Source: CAYRQP01 sp964426545 (GTDB taxonomy: Bacteria; Fermentibacterota; Fermentibacteria; Fermentibacterales; JCC-6). Taken from it: 48,147 bases of DNA. Position numbers and translations under genes: made by a program. The stretch is taken from assembly GCA_964426545.1 (NCBI GenBank), contig CAYRQP010000017.1, positions 1-48,147 of the forward strand, given 5' to 3'. Below are positions 35,288 through 43,262 of the stretch, one piece after another (the first letter of the stretch is position 1; the number at the start of each line of letters is the position of its first letter). Below the pieces are notes generated by a model. The model searched no databases and was not told the origin of the DNA. It saw only the letters and a program-made list of their open reading frames with translations.

Positions 35288-36534
35288 TATTTCACCCTCC
35301 CTATATCCCGTCTGTAGTACATTTTATCGAATGTTATTTTCTCAAGTTCATTATATGCTCTGTTTAACGCTTCGTCGAGTGAATTTCCATGGGCGATAAC
35401 ACTTAACACTCTTCCGCCGGCAGTTACTATTTTACCATTCTGCGTTGCAGTTCCGGCATGGAAAATAATTGCATCTCCTACATCTTCCAGCCCATCGATA
35501 GGAATTCCCTTCGAGTAGGAGCCCGGATAGCCGCCTGATGCCAGCACCACTCCGGCACAGGCGCCACATTTTACATTAAGCGAGGTGGGTAGTTTCCCAC
35601 CCGTCGCCGCAAGATAACAGAGGTCTGCAAGATCATCTTCGAGCATTGGAAGCACCACCTGGGTTTCAGGATCCCCAAATCGAACATTGAATTCCAATAC
35701 GCGTGGACCTTTATCGGTAATCATCAAACCGGCATACAGCACACCGCGGTAGTCTATACCCCTAGAAGCAAGTTCTCCTAAAACGGGTTGAATTATCTTT
35801 TCCGTAACTTCTTCTTCGAAATTGGGGCAGTCCTTATGCGGTGGGCAAATCGCTCCCATTCCGCCTGTATTGGGACCGGTATCTCCCTCACCAAGACGCT
35901 TGTGGTCGCTACTCGGGGGGAGAATCACGCTTTGTGTTCCGCTGCATATTGCAAGTACGCTTACCTCTTCGCCGACAAGCCGCTCTTCTATTACAACTTC
36001 ATCCCCTGAACTTCCAAGGCTTCCGGCAAATAGACTATTGAGAATATTCTCAGTCTCTTCGATAGTCTCCGGAAGAAACACACCTTTACCCGCCGCCAGT
36101 CCATCCGCCTTGATAACGAATCCGGACGCATCAGTTCCGATGTACTCCATCGCCGATGCAGTATCAGAGAATATTCGGCCATCGGCGGTAGGAACGCCGG
36201 CATCTTTCATTATCTCCTTTGCGAACCATTTACTTCCTTCAAGTTCTGCACCTGCGGCAACCGGTCCGAGACAGGGAATGCCAACTCTGTCCAGAGAATC
36301 AGCAAGTCCGTCTACAAGAGGTGCTTCCGGCCCTGCGATTACCAGATCAATTAACCTCTTTTCAGCAATAGCTACTAATTCTTCAATTCCGTTTGTGCTA
36401 ATGGGAATATTCTCAGCAAGCGTTCCGGTTCCCGGATTGCCGGGTGCTGCAAACAGTTCATGTTTACCTGATTTTGCCAGTACCCATACTATCGCGTGTT
36501 CTCTGCCGCCGTTTCCAACAACTAATATTTTCAT
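35287..36534 (-). CDS. purD: Phosphoribosylamine-glycine ligase
   Basis: ATP-grasp enzyme joining glycine to phosphoribosylamine (GAR synthase), second step of purine synthesis. 415 residues; N-terminal VVGNGGREHAIVW, the ATP-grasp part with FVIKADGLAAGKGVFLP, GPNTGGMGAICP, and VLEFNVRFGDPETQVVLP with metal ligands. Complete length. ATGA overlap with panB and TAATG with purE. Confidence 0.97.
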   Translation of the reverse strand: MKILVVGNGGREHAIVWVLAKSGKHELFAAPGNPGTGTLAENIPISTNGIEELVAIAEKRLIDLVIAGPEAPLVDGLADSLDRVGIPCLGPVAAGAELEGSKWFAKEIMKDAGVPTADGRIFSDTASAMEYIGTDASGFVIKADGLAAGKGVFLPETIEETENILNSLFAGSLGSSGDEVVIEERLVGEEVSVLAICSGTQSVILPPSSDHKRLGEGDTGPNTGGMGAICPPHKDCPNFEEEVTEKIIQPVLGELASRGIDYRGVLYAGLMITDKGPRVLEFNVRFGDPETQVVLPMLEDDLADLCYLAATGGKLPTSLNVKCGACAGVVLASGGYPGSYSKGIPIDGLEDVGDAIIFHAGTATQNGKIVTAGGRVLSVIAHGNSLDEALNRAYNELEKITFDKMYYRRDIGRVK

Positions 36535-37346
36535 TTCTTCTCCCGGGAAGAATATGTGTTCCCAATCGCGGGAAAAATCCCGCTTCGAACTTCATCAGAA
36601 TAATCTTTCAGTACTTCAGATATTATCGAGTCTAGCGCAATGTACTTCTTCACGAATTTTGGTCTAAAATCACCGGACAATCCAAGTATGTCATTTATGA
36701 CAAGAATCTGACCGTCTGTATATCGGCCGGCTCCAATGCCTATAGTCGGGATGTCGAGGAGTTCTGTTATTTCCCTTCCAATGTCCTCTTCAATACTTTC
36801 GAGAACTACTGCAAATGCCCCGGCATCCTGGAGAGCCGCGGCTTCTCTGAGCATTCTCTCCCTTTCATCTGCCTTAATTACGCGATACCCGCCGGTTTCA
36901 AGTGCTGTTTGGGGCAGAAGCCCTATATGTCCCATAACGGGAATATCTGTTTTGATTATTGCGTTTATGCGAGATACCGAAACTTCTCCGCCCCCTTCGA
37001 GTTTCACGGCATCTGCTCCCGCGTATTCTGTAAACTGTTTGGCTGTTTCTACCGCTTGTAGATCAGACTCTTCATAACTTCCAAAGGGCATATCTCCCAC
37101 AACAAGAGTACCGGGAGCACCTTTTCTGACAGCTCTTGTATGCTCCAGCATAACTTTCAAATCTGCATATTTAGTGTTTTCCTCACCAAACACAGCCATT
37201 GCCATCGAATCACCGACGAGAATGAAGTCTATTCCCGCTTTCTCTTCGAGTTGTGCAGTTATGTAATCATAGGCAGTCAGAGAGACGATCTTCTCCCCAT
37301 TCTCTTTCTTCCTCAGCAGTTTCCGGATGTTTGAAGGAAATTCCAT
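36531..37346 (-). CDS. panB: 3-methyl-2-oxobutanoate hydroxymethyltransferase
   Basis: Transfers a hydroxymethyl group from methylene-tetrahydrofolate to ketoisovalerate, giving ketopantoate for pantothenate and CoA. 271 residues; GDSMAM (45-50) with metal ligand Asp46, VVGDMPFGSYE, AVKLEGG, MGHIGLLPQ and VLESI with the catalytic Glu are all present. Six bases after the PAP2 gene; overlaps purD by four. CoaB is in the window as well, but in another operon. Confidence 0.96.
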   Translation of the reverse strand: MEFPSNIRKLLRKKENGEKIVSLTAYDYITAQLEEKAGIDFILVGDSMAMAVFGEENTKYADLKVMLEHTRAVRKGAPGTLVVGDMPFGSYEESDLQAVETAKQFTEYAGADAVKLEGGGEVSVSRINAIIKTDIPVMGHIGLLPQTALETGGYRVIKADERERMLREAAALQDAGAFAVVLESIEEDIGREITELLDIPTIGIGAGRYTDGQILVINDILGLSGDFRPKFVKKYIALDSIISEVLKDYSDEVRSGIFPAIGNTYSSREKK

Positions 37347-37352
37347 TCTTCT

Positions 37353-38276
37353 TTATTCCCCGGGTAAATCCCGTTTTGCAGTTCCGCGGACAAAAGAATC
37401 AGGCAGCAGCCACTTATACACAATTACATATACAAGCACGGCAAATATCATGCCTGCGATAATATCAATTATATAGTGCTCAGCACCATAGATTATCTCG
37501 AACCAGATAAGAAGCATCGGGATGACCGTCCACCATACCTTTTTCCCAAACTCCTTTAAACTGATTATAACGGTAAGGAGCGGCAATCCGGCATGGAGAG
37601 ACGGCATGGCACCGCGGGGACTGGGTTGAAAGGCCGAGATCATTTCACCCGGGGTTATTCTCTTCAGGGCGTTAAGTGTAATTCTTGGCAGAACTTCAGG
37701 AATATCTCCTTCGAGAGAAGCCATCCATGGTGGAGTTAGTGGATATAGCACATATGTCATGTATCCCAGCAGGGAGATGAATACAACAGCGACTGATGCC
37801 CTTTTCATAGTGTTTAGATCGCGTTTCCAGAAAAGCATGAGTGGCAGGAAAAACGGAATTCCAAAGAGAAGAGAATGACAAACGGCAAACAGGTAGTCGT
37901 ACCAGACGGTTGTATTGGAAGAATGCAGCGTCTGCTGCAGCCAGACTGTCGGCAATATACCGCCGAATATCTGCTTCTCGAATGTAATTATCTCCAATCC
38001 GTAGGGTTCTTCATGCCAGGTATTCACTAAAAACTGAAGCTGCCAATATGTGATTGACACAATAGTAAAGAACAGCCACGGTTTGACTTTGGCGGGAATC
38101 CGGTCCGATCGATAAAGAAAGTAGATCAAGGTAAATGTCAGAATAGGAACCGGTACTCTCGGTACAAGTCTTGCGAGCGGCACGATAAGCATTACCACAG
38201 AAAATACAGTCAGAATGATCAGAAGAATTCTATAATATTCATCGTCTATGCAAGAGAAGAATCCGCTAATTTTCAA
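37353..38276 (-). CDS. PAP2-superfamily membrane phosphatase/transferase
   Basis: 307 residues with about six membrane segments. Active-site motifs of the PAP2_3 (inositolphosphotransferase/AUR1-like) branch: GAMPSLHAGLPLL with His and GAEHYIIDIIAG with the second His. It could dephosphorylate a polyprenyl or phospholipid head group or exchange it. Whether it is a phosphatase or transferase cannot be told. First gene of the panB-purD-purE-sua5 run. Confidence 0.87.
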   Translation of the reverse strand: MKISGFFSCIDDEYYRILLIILTVFSVVMLIVPLARLVPRVPVPILTFTLIYFLYRSDRIPAKVKPWLFFTIVSITYWQLQFLVNTWHEEPYGLEIITFEKQIFGGILPTVWLQQTLHSSNTTVWYDYLFAVCHSLLFGIPFFLPLMLFWKRDLNTMKRASVAVVFISLLGYMTYVLYPLTPPWMASLEGDIPEVLPRITLNALKRITPGEMISAFQPSPRGAMPSLHAGLPLLTVIISLKEFGKKVWWTVIPMLLIWFEIIYGAEHYIIDIIAGMIFAVLVYVIVYKWLLPDSFVRGTAKRDLPGE

Positions 38277-38309
38277 ATTGAATCCCCTGCTTCAGAATCT
38301 AATAAAAAA

Positions 38310-38464
38310 TGGGGGTCATATCCCTGAAGAATGTTGAAAGTCAGGGTTAAAGGTCTTAACACGGCCCACCGCATCAATTGTTTACTCCGAAGAGTCGTGC
38401 AGTTGTTGGTCAGCAGAGCGCAGCCTTCATTGGTTCTTTTTGCCACTCTCAGTAATGACCCCCA
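38310..38464. repeat. 155-bp MITE-like element with short inverted ends
   Basis: TGGGGGTCAT (38310-38319) and ATGACCCCCA (38455-38464) are perfect 10-bp inverted ends. The inside is non-coding apart from a short unsupported minus-strand frame. The element makes up half of the 301-base gap between the PAP2 gene and proS. The rest of the gap (38465-38577) holds the proS leader with no clear promoter. The ends share the G-rich head of the other repeats here. Confidence 0.45.
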
Positions 38465-38577
38465 ATGCCATAAATTACTATTGATTGCCCCCCGCGTCAA
38501 ATCTTCATTTGTATAACTCTTCAGGGTGCATTATTTTCGGGTATCGAGATACTGCAAATCTAAACAGAAAGTTTAAA

Positions 38578-40020
38578 ATGGCAAAGAACATTACAAACCC
38601 CAACGAAGACTATTCCCGCTGGTACCAGGATGTCATTCGCGAAGCGGAACTCGCAGATTCAGCTCCCGTGCGGGGATGCATGATAATCCGTCCCTATGGA
38701 TATGCCATCTGGGAGAACATCAAGAGTACGTTAGACAGGAAGTTCAAGGAGACGGGACATCAAAATGCCTATTTCCCGCTATTGATACCGCAGAGTTTCA
38801 TCAATAAGGAAGCTGAGCATATAGAGGGTTTCGCACCCGAACTTGCAGTTGTCACTCACGGCGGCGGTAAGAAACTCGAAGAACCGTATGTAATAAGACC
38901 TACCTCCGAGACTATCATCAATCATATGTTATCTAAGTGGATAAACAGCTACCGCGACCTCCCCATGCTTCTAAACCAGTGGGCAAATGTAGTACGCTGG
39001 GAAAAGCGCCCCAGAGCGTTTCTCCGCACAACTGAATTCCTATGGCAGGAAGGACACACAGCCCATGCTTCTGCGAAAGAAGCTCGCGAAGAGACCATGA
39101 AGATTCTCGACCTGTACATTGACTTTGCGGTAAACACTGCTGCCATCCCGGTCATTGCCGGGCGGAAGACTGAAAGAGAGAAATTCGCCGGTGCAGTGAA
39201 CAGTTACACAATCGAAGCCATGATGGGTAATGGCTGGGCTCTTCAAAGCGGTACCAGTCACTATCTCGGAACTAACTTTGCAGAAGCATTCGACACGAAA
39301 TATCTCGATGCCGACAATCAGCAGCAGTTCGTTCATCAAACAAGTTGGGGAATTTCCACACGCATGGTCGGCGGAGTCATCATGGTTCACGGCGATGAAT
39401 TCGGACTTAAACTTCCTCCCCGCCTGGCGCCGATACAGGTTGTCCTTGTCCCCATAGCCCGTGATGATGAGAGCCGAAGCAAAGTCATGGAGGCAGTCGA
39501 TAAACTGACTCTTGCTCTCGAAGACCTTGGGGTTCGGACAGAAGTCGATACAAGAGAAGGCATGAGCCCCGGTTTCAAATTCAATCACTGGGAAGTACGG
39601 GGAGTTCCCGTAAGGTTGGAGTGCGGCATGCGCGACCTCGAAGCCGGACATATAATGGTCAGCCCGAGGAACAAGCCCGGACGGGAAGGAAAGTTCACCA
39701 TTCCACTCGATTCCACTGCTGAAAGAATCCACGGACTCCTCGACACAATTCAGGATGAGATGCTCGCAGAAGCACTAAAAAAGAAAAGAGAGAGTACTTT
39801 CGAAGTCGATTCGCTTGAAGAATTCAAGAAAGCAATCCTCGAACAGCCCGGATTCTACAGTGTCTGGTGGGCCGGAGATTCAGATGATGAAGCAAGACTT
39901 CAGGAACTCACGAAAGCCACAATCAGATGCATTCCAACAGAGCAACCTGGTGGTACCGGTAAATGCTTCATGACTGGAAAAGAGACTTCTATGAAGGTGA
40001 TTGTGGCCAGGGCGTATTAG
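38578..40020 (+). CDS. proS: Prolyl-tRNA synthetase, archaeal-type
   Basis: Charges tRNA-Pro. 480 residues of the short, archaeal/eukaryotic-like class without the bacterial editing insertion: NPNEDYSRWYQDVIREAEL at the start, class II motif 2 RWEKRPRAFLRTTEFLWQEGHTAH, and the C-terminal zinc-binding-like domain ending in ARAY. The open frame runs upstream to 38485, but homology begins at MAKNITNPNED (ATG 38578), with AGAAAG ahead. The C-terminal Tyr typical for this class is present. Confidence 0.96.
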   Translation: MAKNITNPNEDYSRWYQDVIREAELADSAPVRGCMIIRPYGYAIWENIKSTLDRKFKETGHQNAYFPLLIPQSFINKEAEHIEGFAPELAVVTHGGGKKLEEPYVIRPTSETIINHMLSKWINSYRDLPMLLNQWANVVRWEKRPRAFLRTTEFLWQEGHTAHASAKEAREETMKILDLYIDFAVNTAAIPVIAGRKTEREKFAGAVNSYTIEAMMGNGWALQSGTSHYLGTNFAEAFDTKYLDADNQQQFVHQTSWGISTRMVGGVIMVHGDEFGLKLPPRLAPIQVVLVPIARDDESRSKVMEAVDKLTLALEDLGVRTEVDTREGMSPGFKFNHWEVRGVPVRLECGMRDLEAGHIMVSPRNKPGREGKFTIPLDSTAERIHGLLDTIQDEMLAEALKKKRESTFEVDSLEEFKKAILEQPGFYSVWWAGDSDDEARLQELTKATIRCIPTEQPGGTGKCFMTGKETSMKVIVARAY

Positions 40021-40078
40021 CTCGAATGTCGTACTTCACTTCTCCCACTTTATTTAGTAAATGGCGGTGCGATTTTCT

Positions 40079-40101
40079 GGACACGAAGAAATTATGTCCC
40101 T
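40079..40101 (-). repeat. Short hairpin repeat, copy 2
   Basis: The minus strand reads AGGGACATAATTTCTTCGTG and three more bases, 22 of 23 identical to window bases 1-23. It forms a GGACA/TGTCC stem. It lies between two converging genes. Confidence 0.65.
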
Positions 40102-40114
40102 AAACAACGACTTC

Positions 40115-40130
40115 TTCAGTTGGTACTGAA
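40115..40130 (+). terminator. Weak terminator-like hairpin after proS
   Basis: TTCAGT/ACTGAA with a 4-base loop, followed by TTCTT on the plus strand, in the 113-base gap between proS and the converging gene. The stem is AT-rich and the T-run short, so this may be chance. Confidence 0.3.
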
Positions 40131-40133
40131 TTC

Positions 40134-41600
40134 TTACTCCTCCGAGTTGTGGATTATGAGAGTCTGTCCGTTCCAGACAAGAGCCGTACTCTCGACTGTT
40201 GCAAGGTCAGGCTGGCAGTTGATTTCAACAATGGTGAAATCCAGCCCGCAGTCTCCGCCTGCAATATGGTCGAAGTAAAGCGGAAGTTTTAATTCTTCAC
40301 GGGAGTATTCTGGCAGGATAAGCACAGGAGAGATGAATGCTTCATTCTTGTTCACCCAGATATCCTCTGCTGCATTGTAGAGAACTTCGTGCGACTGAGA
40401 TAGTCTATCGAGTGTCTCGACATTTGCTATTCCCCACAGAAACCATGTTACTGCAATGAGCGGGACAAATGTAAGAACAAATGAAACATGATACCGCTTC
40501 CCCATGTACTCGAGAGAAAGTCCGAGGAGAATGCAGAAAATAAGAAGGGGTGAAAGCACATAATGTTCGCAGGTGTCTGCTATCAGGCTTTGAAAGCCGA
40601 ACAGGGGAATCAGAAGTAGGAGCAACAATCCCCTGCGATAATTCTCTTTCGATGATGCCAGATAGAACACGACAGGAATGAAAAATGAAAACGGCAGAAT
40701 TGACCTTAGGAAATCCCATTTAACAGATTCAGTACCGGTCAGCTGAAGAATAAGCGTTCCCATATGCGGGAGAACATGTCTAAACTGGGTAAGCGCTTCG
40801 TAACCGCCAACTCCCTTGAAAAGAAGATATCTCACGAAGAATGCAATCAGCAATACCGTTAGAACGGATGTGACAAAGATCACCGTTTTCCTGCGTGAGT
40901 GGGATTCACCCGGCAGCAGAACATATGCGAGAATTACTGCAGGAATTGATGCAATTCCCTGCTCCTTGGATGCAACTGCAAGAAAACAGAACAGCGCCGG
41001 AAGCAGCATTTCACGAATTCTCGCATCATCAGTCTTAATGAGTTTGATGGTACTCTCGAGAGCAAGTAAACCGAAAAGCGGAGCTAGAATATCCCCCCGT
41101 CCCGATATCCACCAAACTGCAAAGACACTTCCGGAAGCAACAACGACAAAGTAGGCAGATGCCTTCCCACTTCCTCCGAAAAGCCGGCATATCCGTCCGG
41201 CTGTTAAAGCAGTAAAAGCAAGTAGAAGAAGGCTTGTTATCCGATAAAACAAAGGCCGCGAACCCCAGATGAAGTATTCAGGCACATAACTCAGACTGGT
41301 CAACGGGCGGAAGAAACCGGTCTTTTCTCCGCTTATCGCCGATATACTGCTCCATCCCTCTGTGAAGTACTCACCAACACTGTCTCCCCTGCCGAGTGGA
41401 TTAAGAAATGTCATAAACTCCTGCGGGTCAAAGAAGGAATCTATGCCCCCGAGCATCTGCACGCCCGCCAGAAGGAACAGCAGGAGAAACAATGCAATCG
41501 GTTTCTTTGCAAAACTCTGCAAACGGGATAAGATTTTGATAAGATCTCCTTCAGTGGTATAGATTTCCTGCAGTCCTGTAGTAAAGTATATATACATCAT
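40134..41600 (-). CDS. Polytopic membrane protein, GT-C-like
   Basis: About 488 residues with ten or more membrane segments and a C-terminal soluble tail. The first extracytoplasmic loop and a GRGDILAPLFGLLALE motif resemble dolichyl-phosphate-mannose-type (PMT/GT39-like) membrane glycosyltransferases, but the acidic pair is not certain. The start is unclear: the ATG at 41600 has no ribosome binding site, while AAGGAG near 41549 has no standard start codon at ideal distance. Divergent from the next gene across 60 bases. Confidence 0.6.
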   Translation of the reverse strand: MMYIYFTTGLQEIYTTEGDLIKILSRLQSFAKKPIALFLLLFLLAGVQMLGGIDSFFDPQEFMTFLNPLGRGDSVGEYFTEGWSSISAISGEKTGFFRPLTSLSYVPEYFIWGSRPLFYRITSLLLLAFTALTAGRICRLFGGSGKASAYFVVVASGSVFAVWWISGRGDILAPLFGLLALESTIKLIKTDDARIREMLLPALFCFLAVASKEQGIASIPAVILAYVLLPGESHSRRKTVIFVTSVLTVLLIAFFVRYLLFKGVGGYEALTQFRHVLPHMGTLILQLTGTESVKWDFLRSILPFSFFIPVVFYLASSKENYRRGLLLLLLIPLFGFQSLIADTCEHYVLSPLLIFCILLGLSLEYMGKRYHVSFVLTFVPLIAVTWFLWGIANVETLDRLSQSHEVLYNAAEDIWVNKNEAFISPVLILPEYSREELKLPLYFDHIAGGDCGLDFTIVEINCQPDLATVESTALVWNGQTLIIHNSEE

Positions 41601-41660
41601 GCAGATGTTTTTGCATAATTTGCAGGGACTCGAAAAACAGCATCCGGCACTTCCCGGGGA

Positions 41661-43262
41661 TTGAGTTACATACGCATGGTAAGAAAAACAACAGATGTAT
41701 TTACACGATTCGGTCTTCCTGCCATTCTATTTATCCTGACTGCATCACTCGTAACATGGCCGATGGTTATAAGCAGTAGGGCATTCGACAATGCGGATAC
41801 CCTGTTCAACACCTGGCTCATATCCTGGAACATTCATGCTGTCTCATCTCTTCAGAACCCCCTTCACCCCCCTGTGTTTCTCGGGCAGGAAGATGCATAC
41901 GGAAGAAATGACCTCATGCTGACACAATCGATTACTGCATTACCACTCACCTTGTTTGGAACTCAACCTCTGCGGACACACAATATCCTCTTTGTGCTAT
42001 GGCTTGCATTTGCAGGTTTTGCTGTCTTCCTTCTTGGGCTGGATGTCGGTTTGAACAGGGTTGGGGGAATATTCGCCGGCATTGCATTTATCTGCCTGTC
42101 GTTTTTCCAGGGGCATCTGTGGCATCTTCAACTTATGTCAACAGGGCTGGGCATTCTCGCTATCCGCCAGGGGCTGGGATACCTGAATGGAAATCGAAAA
42201 GTATGGATTGTGGGACTTCTGATTCTGCTGCAGGGAATGGCATCGCTCTATTACTGGTATTTTATCAACTTTGCCATGATGCTGATGGTCATCTGGGCAC
42301 TCTTAAAAAAAGACAAACGAATAGTCCTGCATCTGTTTTTGTGGATAGCAGTCGGCAACCTACTGCTGCTTCCGTTGCTTATCAATCATTTCGCAAATGC
42401 AGCCGCATTTGGGATGGATTCCGTCGCCTCCTCGGATATCGCCGCATTCTTTTTCCCCTGGGATACAAGTTTCCTGTTTGGAGGATTCAGACCTGATTTT
42501 CTGACAGGAGAAGCTGCCTTCTGGCCGGGTATTGCCGTACTTGCAGGTGCTTTATTATGGGTCATTCGTACACGCATGTTACAGCCGGTTAAGAACTTAT
42601 CTTTCCTGATGCTGATGGCGGGATTCTTTCTGATATTCTCACTGGGTCCGGTACTTGTCGTATGGGGAAATGCACTTGCTCCCGCACCTTTTCGCTTTTT
42701 CGGATGGTTGCCAGGTATGTCTTCAATAAGACTGCCTTCGAGAGCTGCATTTCTTTTTCTACTCCCTTTTGTATTGATCGCAGGCAGGACACTGGGCAGA
42801 CGAAAATGGGTTGCGGGACTGGGAATAGCCCTCTGCCTGCTCGAAGTTGTGCCGGTAAAACTGGGAATGATTGAAACGGAACCCGACCCCTGGCATCCAT
42901 GGATAGCAGAGAACGATGTGCAGAGAGTTGTCTATCTGCCTTTATCTCTCAACATGGAAAGACCTGAGAAAGAATGTAAACGCCTTTTCGGTTCGATTCT
43001 GCACTACACCCCCACAGTAAACGGATACAGCACCAGCCTGCCTGACGGTTATGCTGAAACCGCAGCAATCCTCAATACATGGCCTTCGCCGGAAGCAGAT
43101 TCATTGTTGTCGGAACTACAGATAGACTGCGTAATACTGCGCGATTTTGCTCATCTGGATGCCGATACCGTCTGGACCCGCGGTCCCAGACCTACATCAG
43201 GATTTGGGGACGGAGGAGGTGTTTACGTAAACACCTCCTCCGTCCCCAATTCTATCGACTGA
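41661..43262 (+). CDS. Polytopic membrane protein, GT-C-like, tail from a palindrome
   Basis: 533 residues with roughly ten membrane segments. The first outer loop (DNADTLFNTWLISWNIHAV, FLGQEDAYGRNDLMLTQ) holds acidic residues as in YfhO/GT-C proteins, and a soluble C-terminal domain ends near DADTVWTRGPRPTSG. The last 16 or so codons are encoded by a perfect 46-bp palindrome and its edge, giving a Gly/Val/Ser-rich tail, so the original end is probably replaced. Start uncertain: TTG 41661 or ATG 41676 (which has GGGGA about 15 bases ahead). Confidence 0.65.
   Translation: MSYIRMVRKTTDVFTRFGLPAILFILTASLVTWPMVISSRAFDNADTLFNTWLISWNIHAVSSLQNPLHPPVFLGQEDAYGRNDLMLTQSITALPLTLFGTQPLRTHNILFVLWLAFAGFAVFLLGLDVGLNRVGGIFAGIAFICLSFFQGHLWHLQLMSTGLGILAIRQGLGYLNGNRKVWIVGLLILLQGMASLYYWYFINFAMMLMVIWALLKKDKRIVLHLFLWIAVGNLLLLPLLINHFANAAAFGMDSVASSDIAAFFFPWDTSFLFGGFRPDFLTGEAAFWPGIAVLAGALLWVIRTRMLQPVKNLSFLMLMAGFFLIFSLGPVLVVWGNALAPAPFRFFGWLPGMSSIRLPSRAAFLFLLPFVLIAGRTLGRRKWVAGLGIALCLLEVVPVKLGMIETEPDPWHPWIAENDVQRVVYLPLSLNMERPEKECKRLFGSILHYTPTVNGYSTSLPDGYAETAAILNTWPSPEADSLLSELQIDCVILRDFAHLDADTVWTRGPRPTSGFGDGGGVYVNTSSVPNSID
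43204..43249. repeat. 46-bp perfect palindrome at converging gene ends
   Basis: Arms of 23 bases with no central spacer: the left arm starts TTGGGGACGGAGGAGG and the centre is GTTTAC/GTAAAC. It lies at the 3' end of the plus-strand membrane gene and two bases beyond the stop of the S9 peptidase gene. RNA from either side would fold into a very stable hairpin, so it could end both transcripts, although no T-run follows. It resembles the RAYT ends in its GGGG-W-C-GGA head. Confidence 0.9.

Noticed and set aside
38273..38500. A 75-residue minus-strand frame within the 155-bp element region
   Set aside because: No ribosome binding site, no family recognised, and it crosses the inverted ends of a repeat-like element; it is better explained as a frame in a mobile or palindromic segment.
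39040..39732. 230-codon minus-strand frame inside proS
   Set aside because: Antisense shadow of a well-conserved synthetase gene with no supporting start signal.
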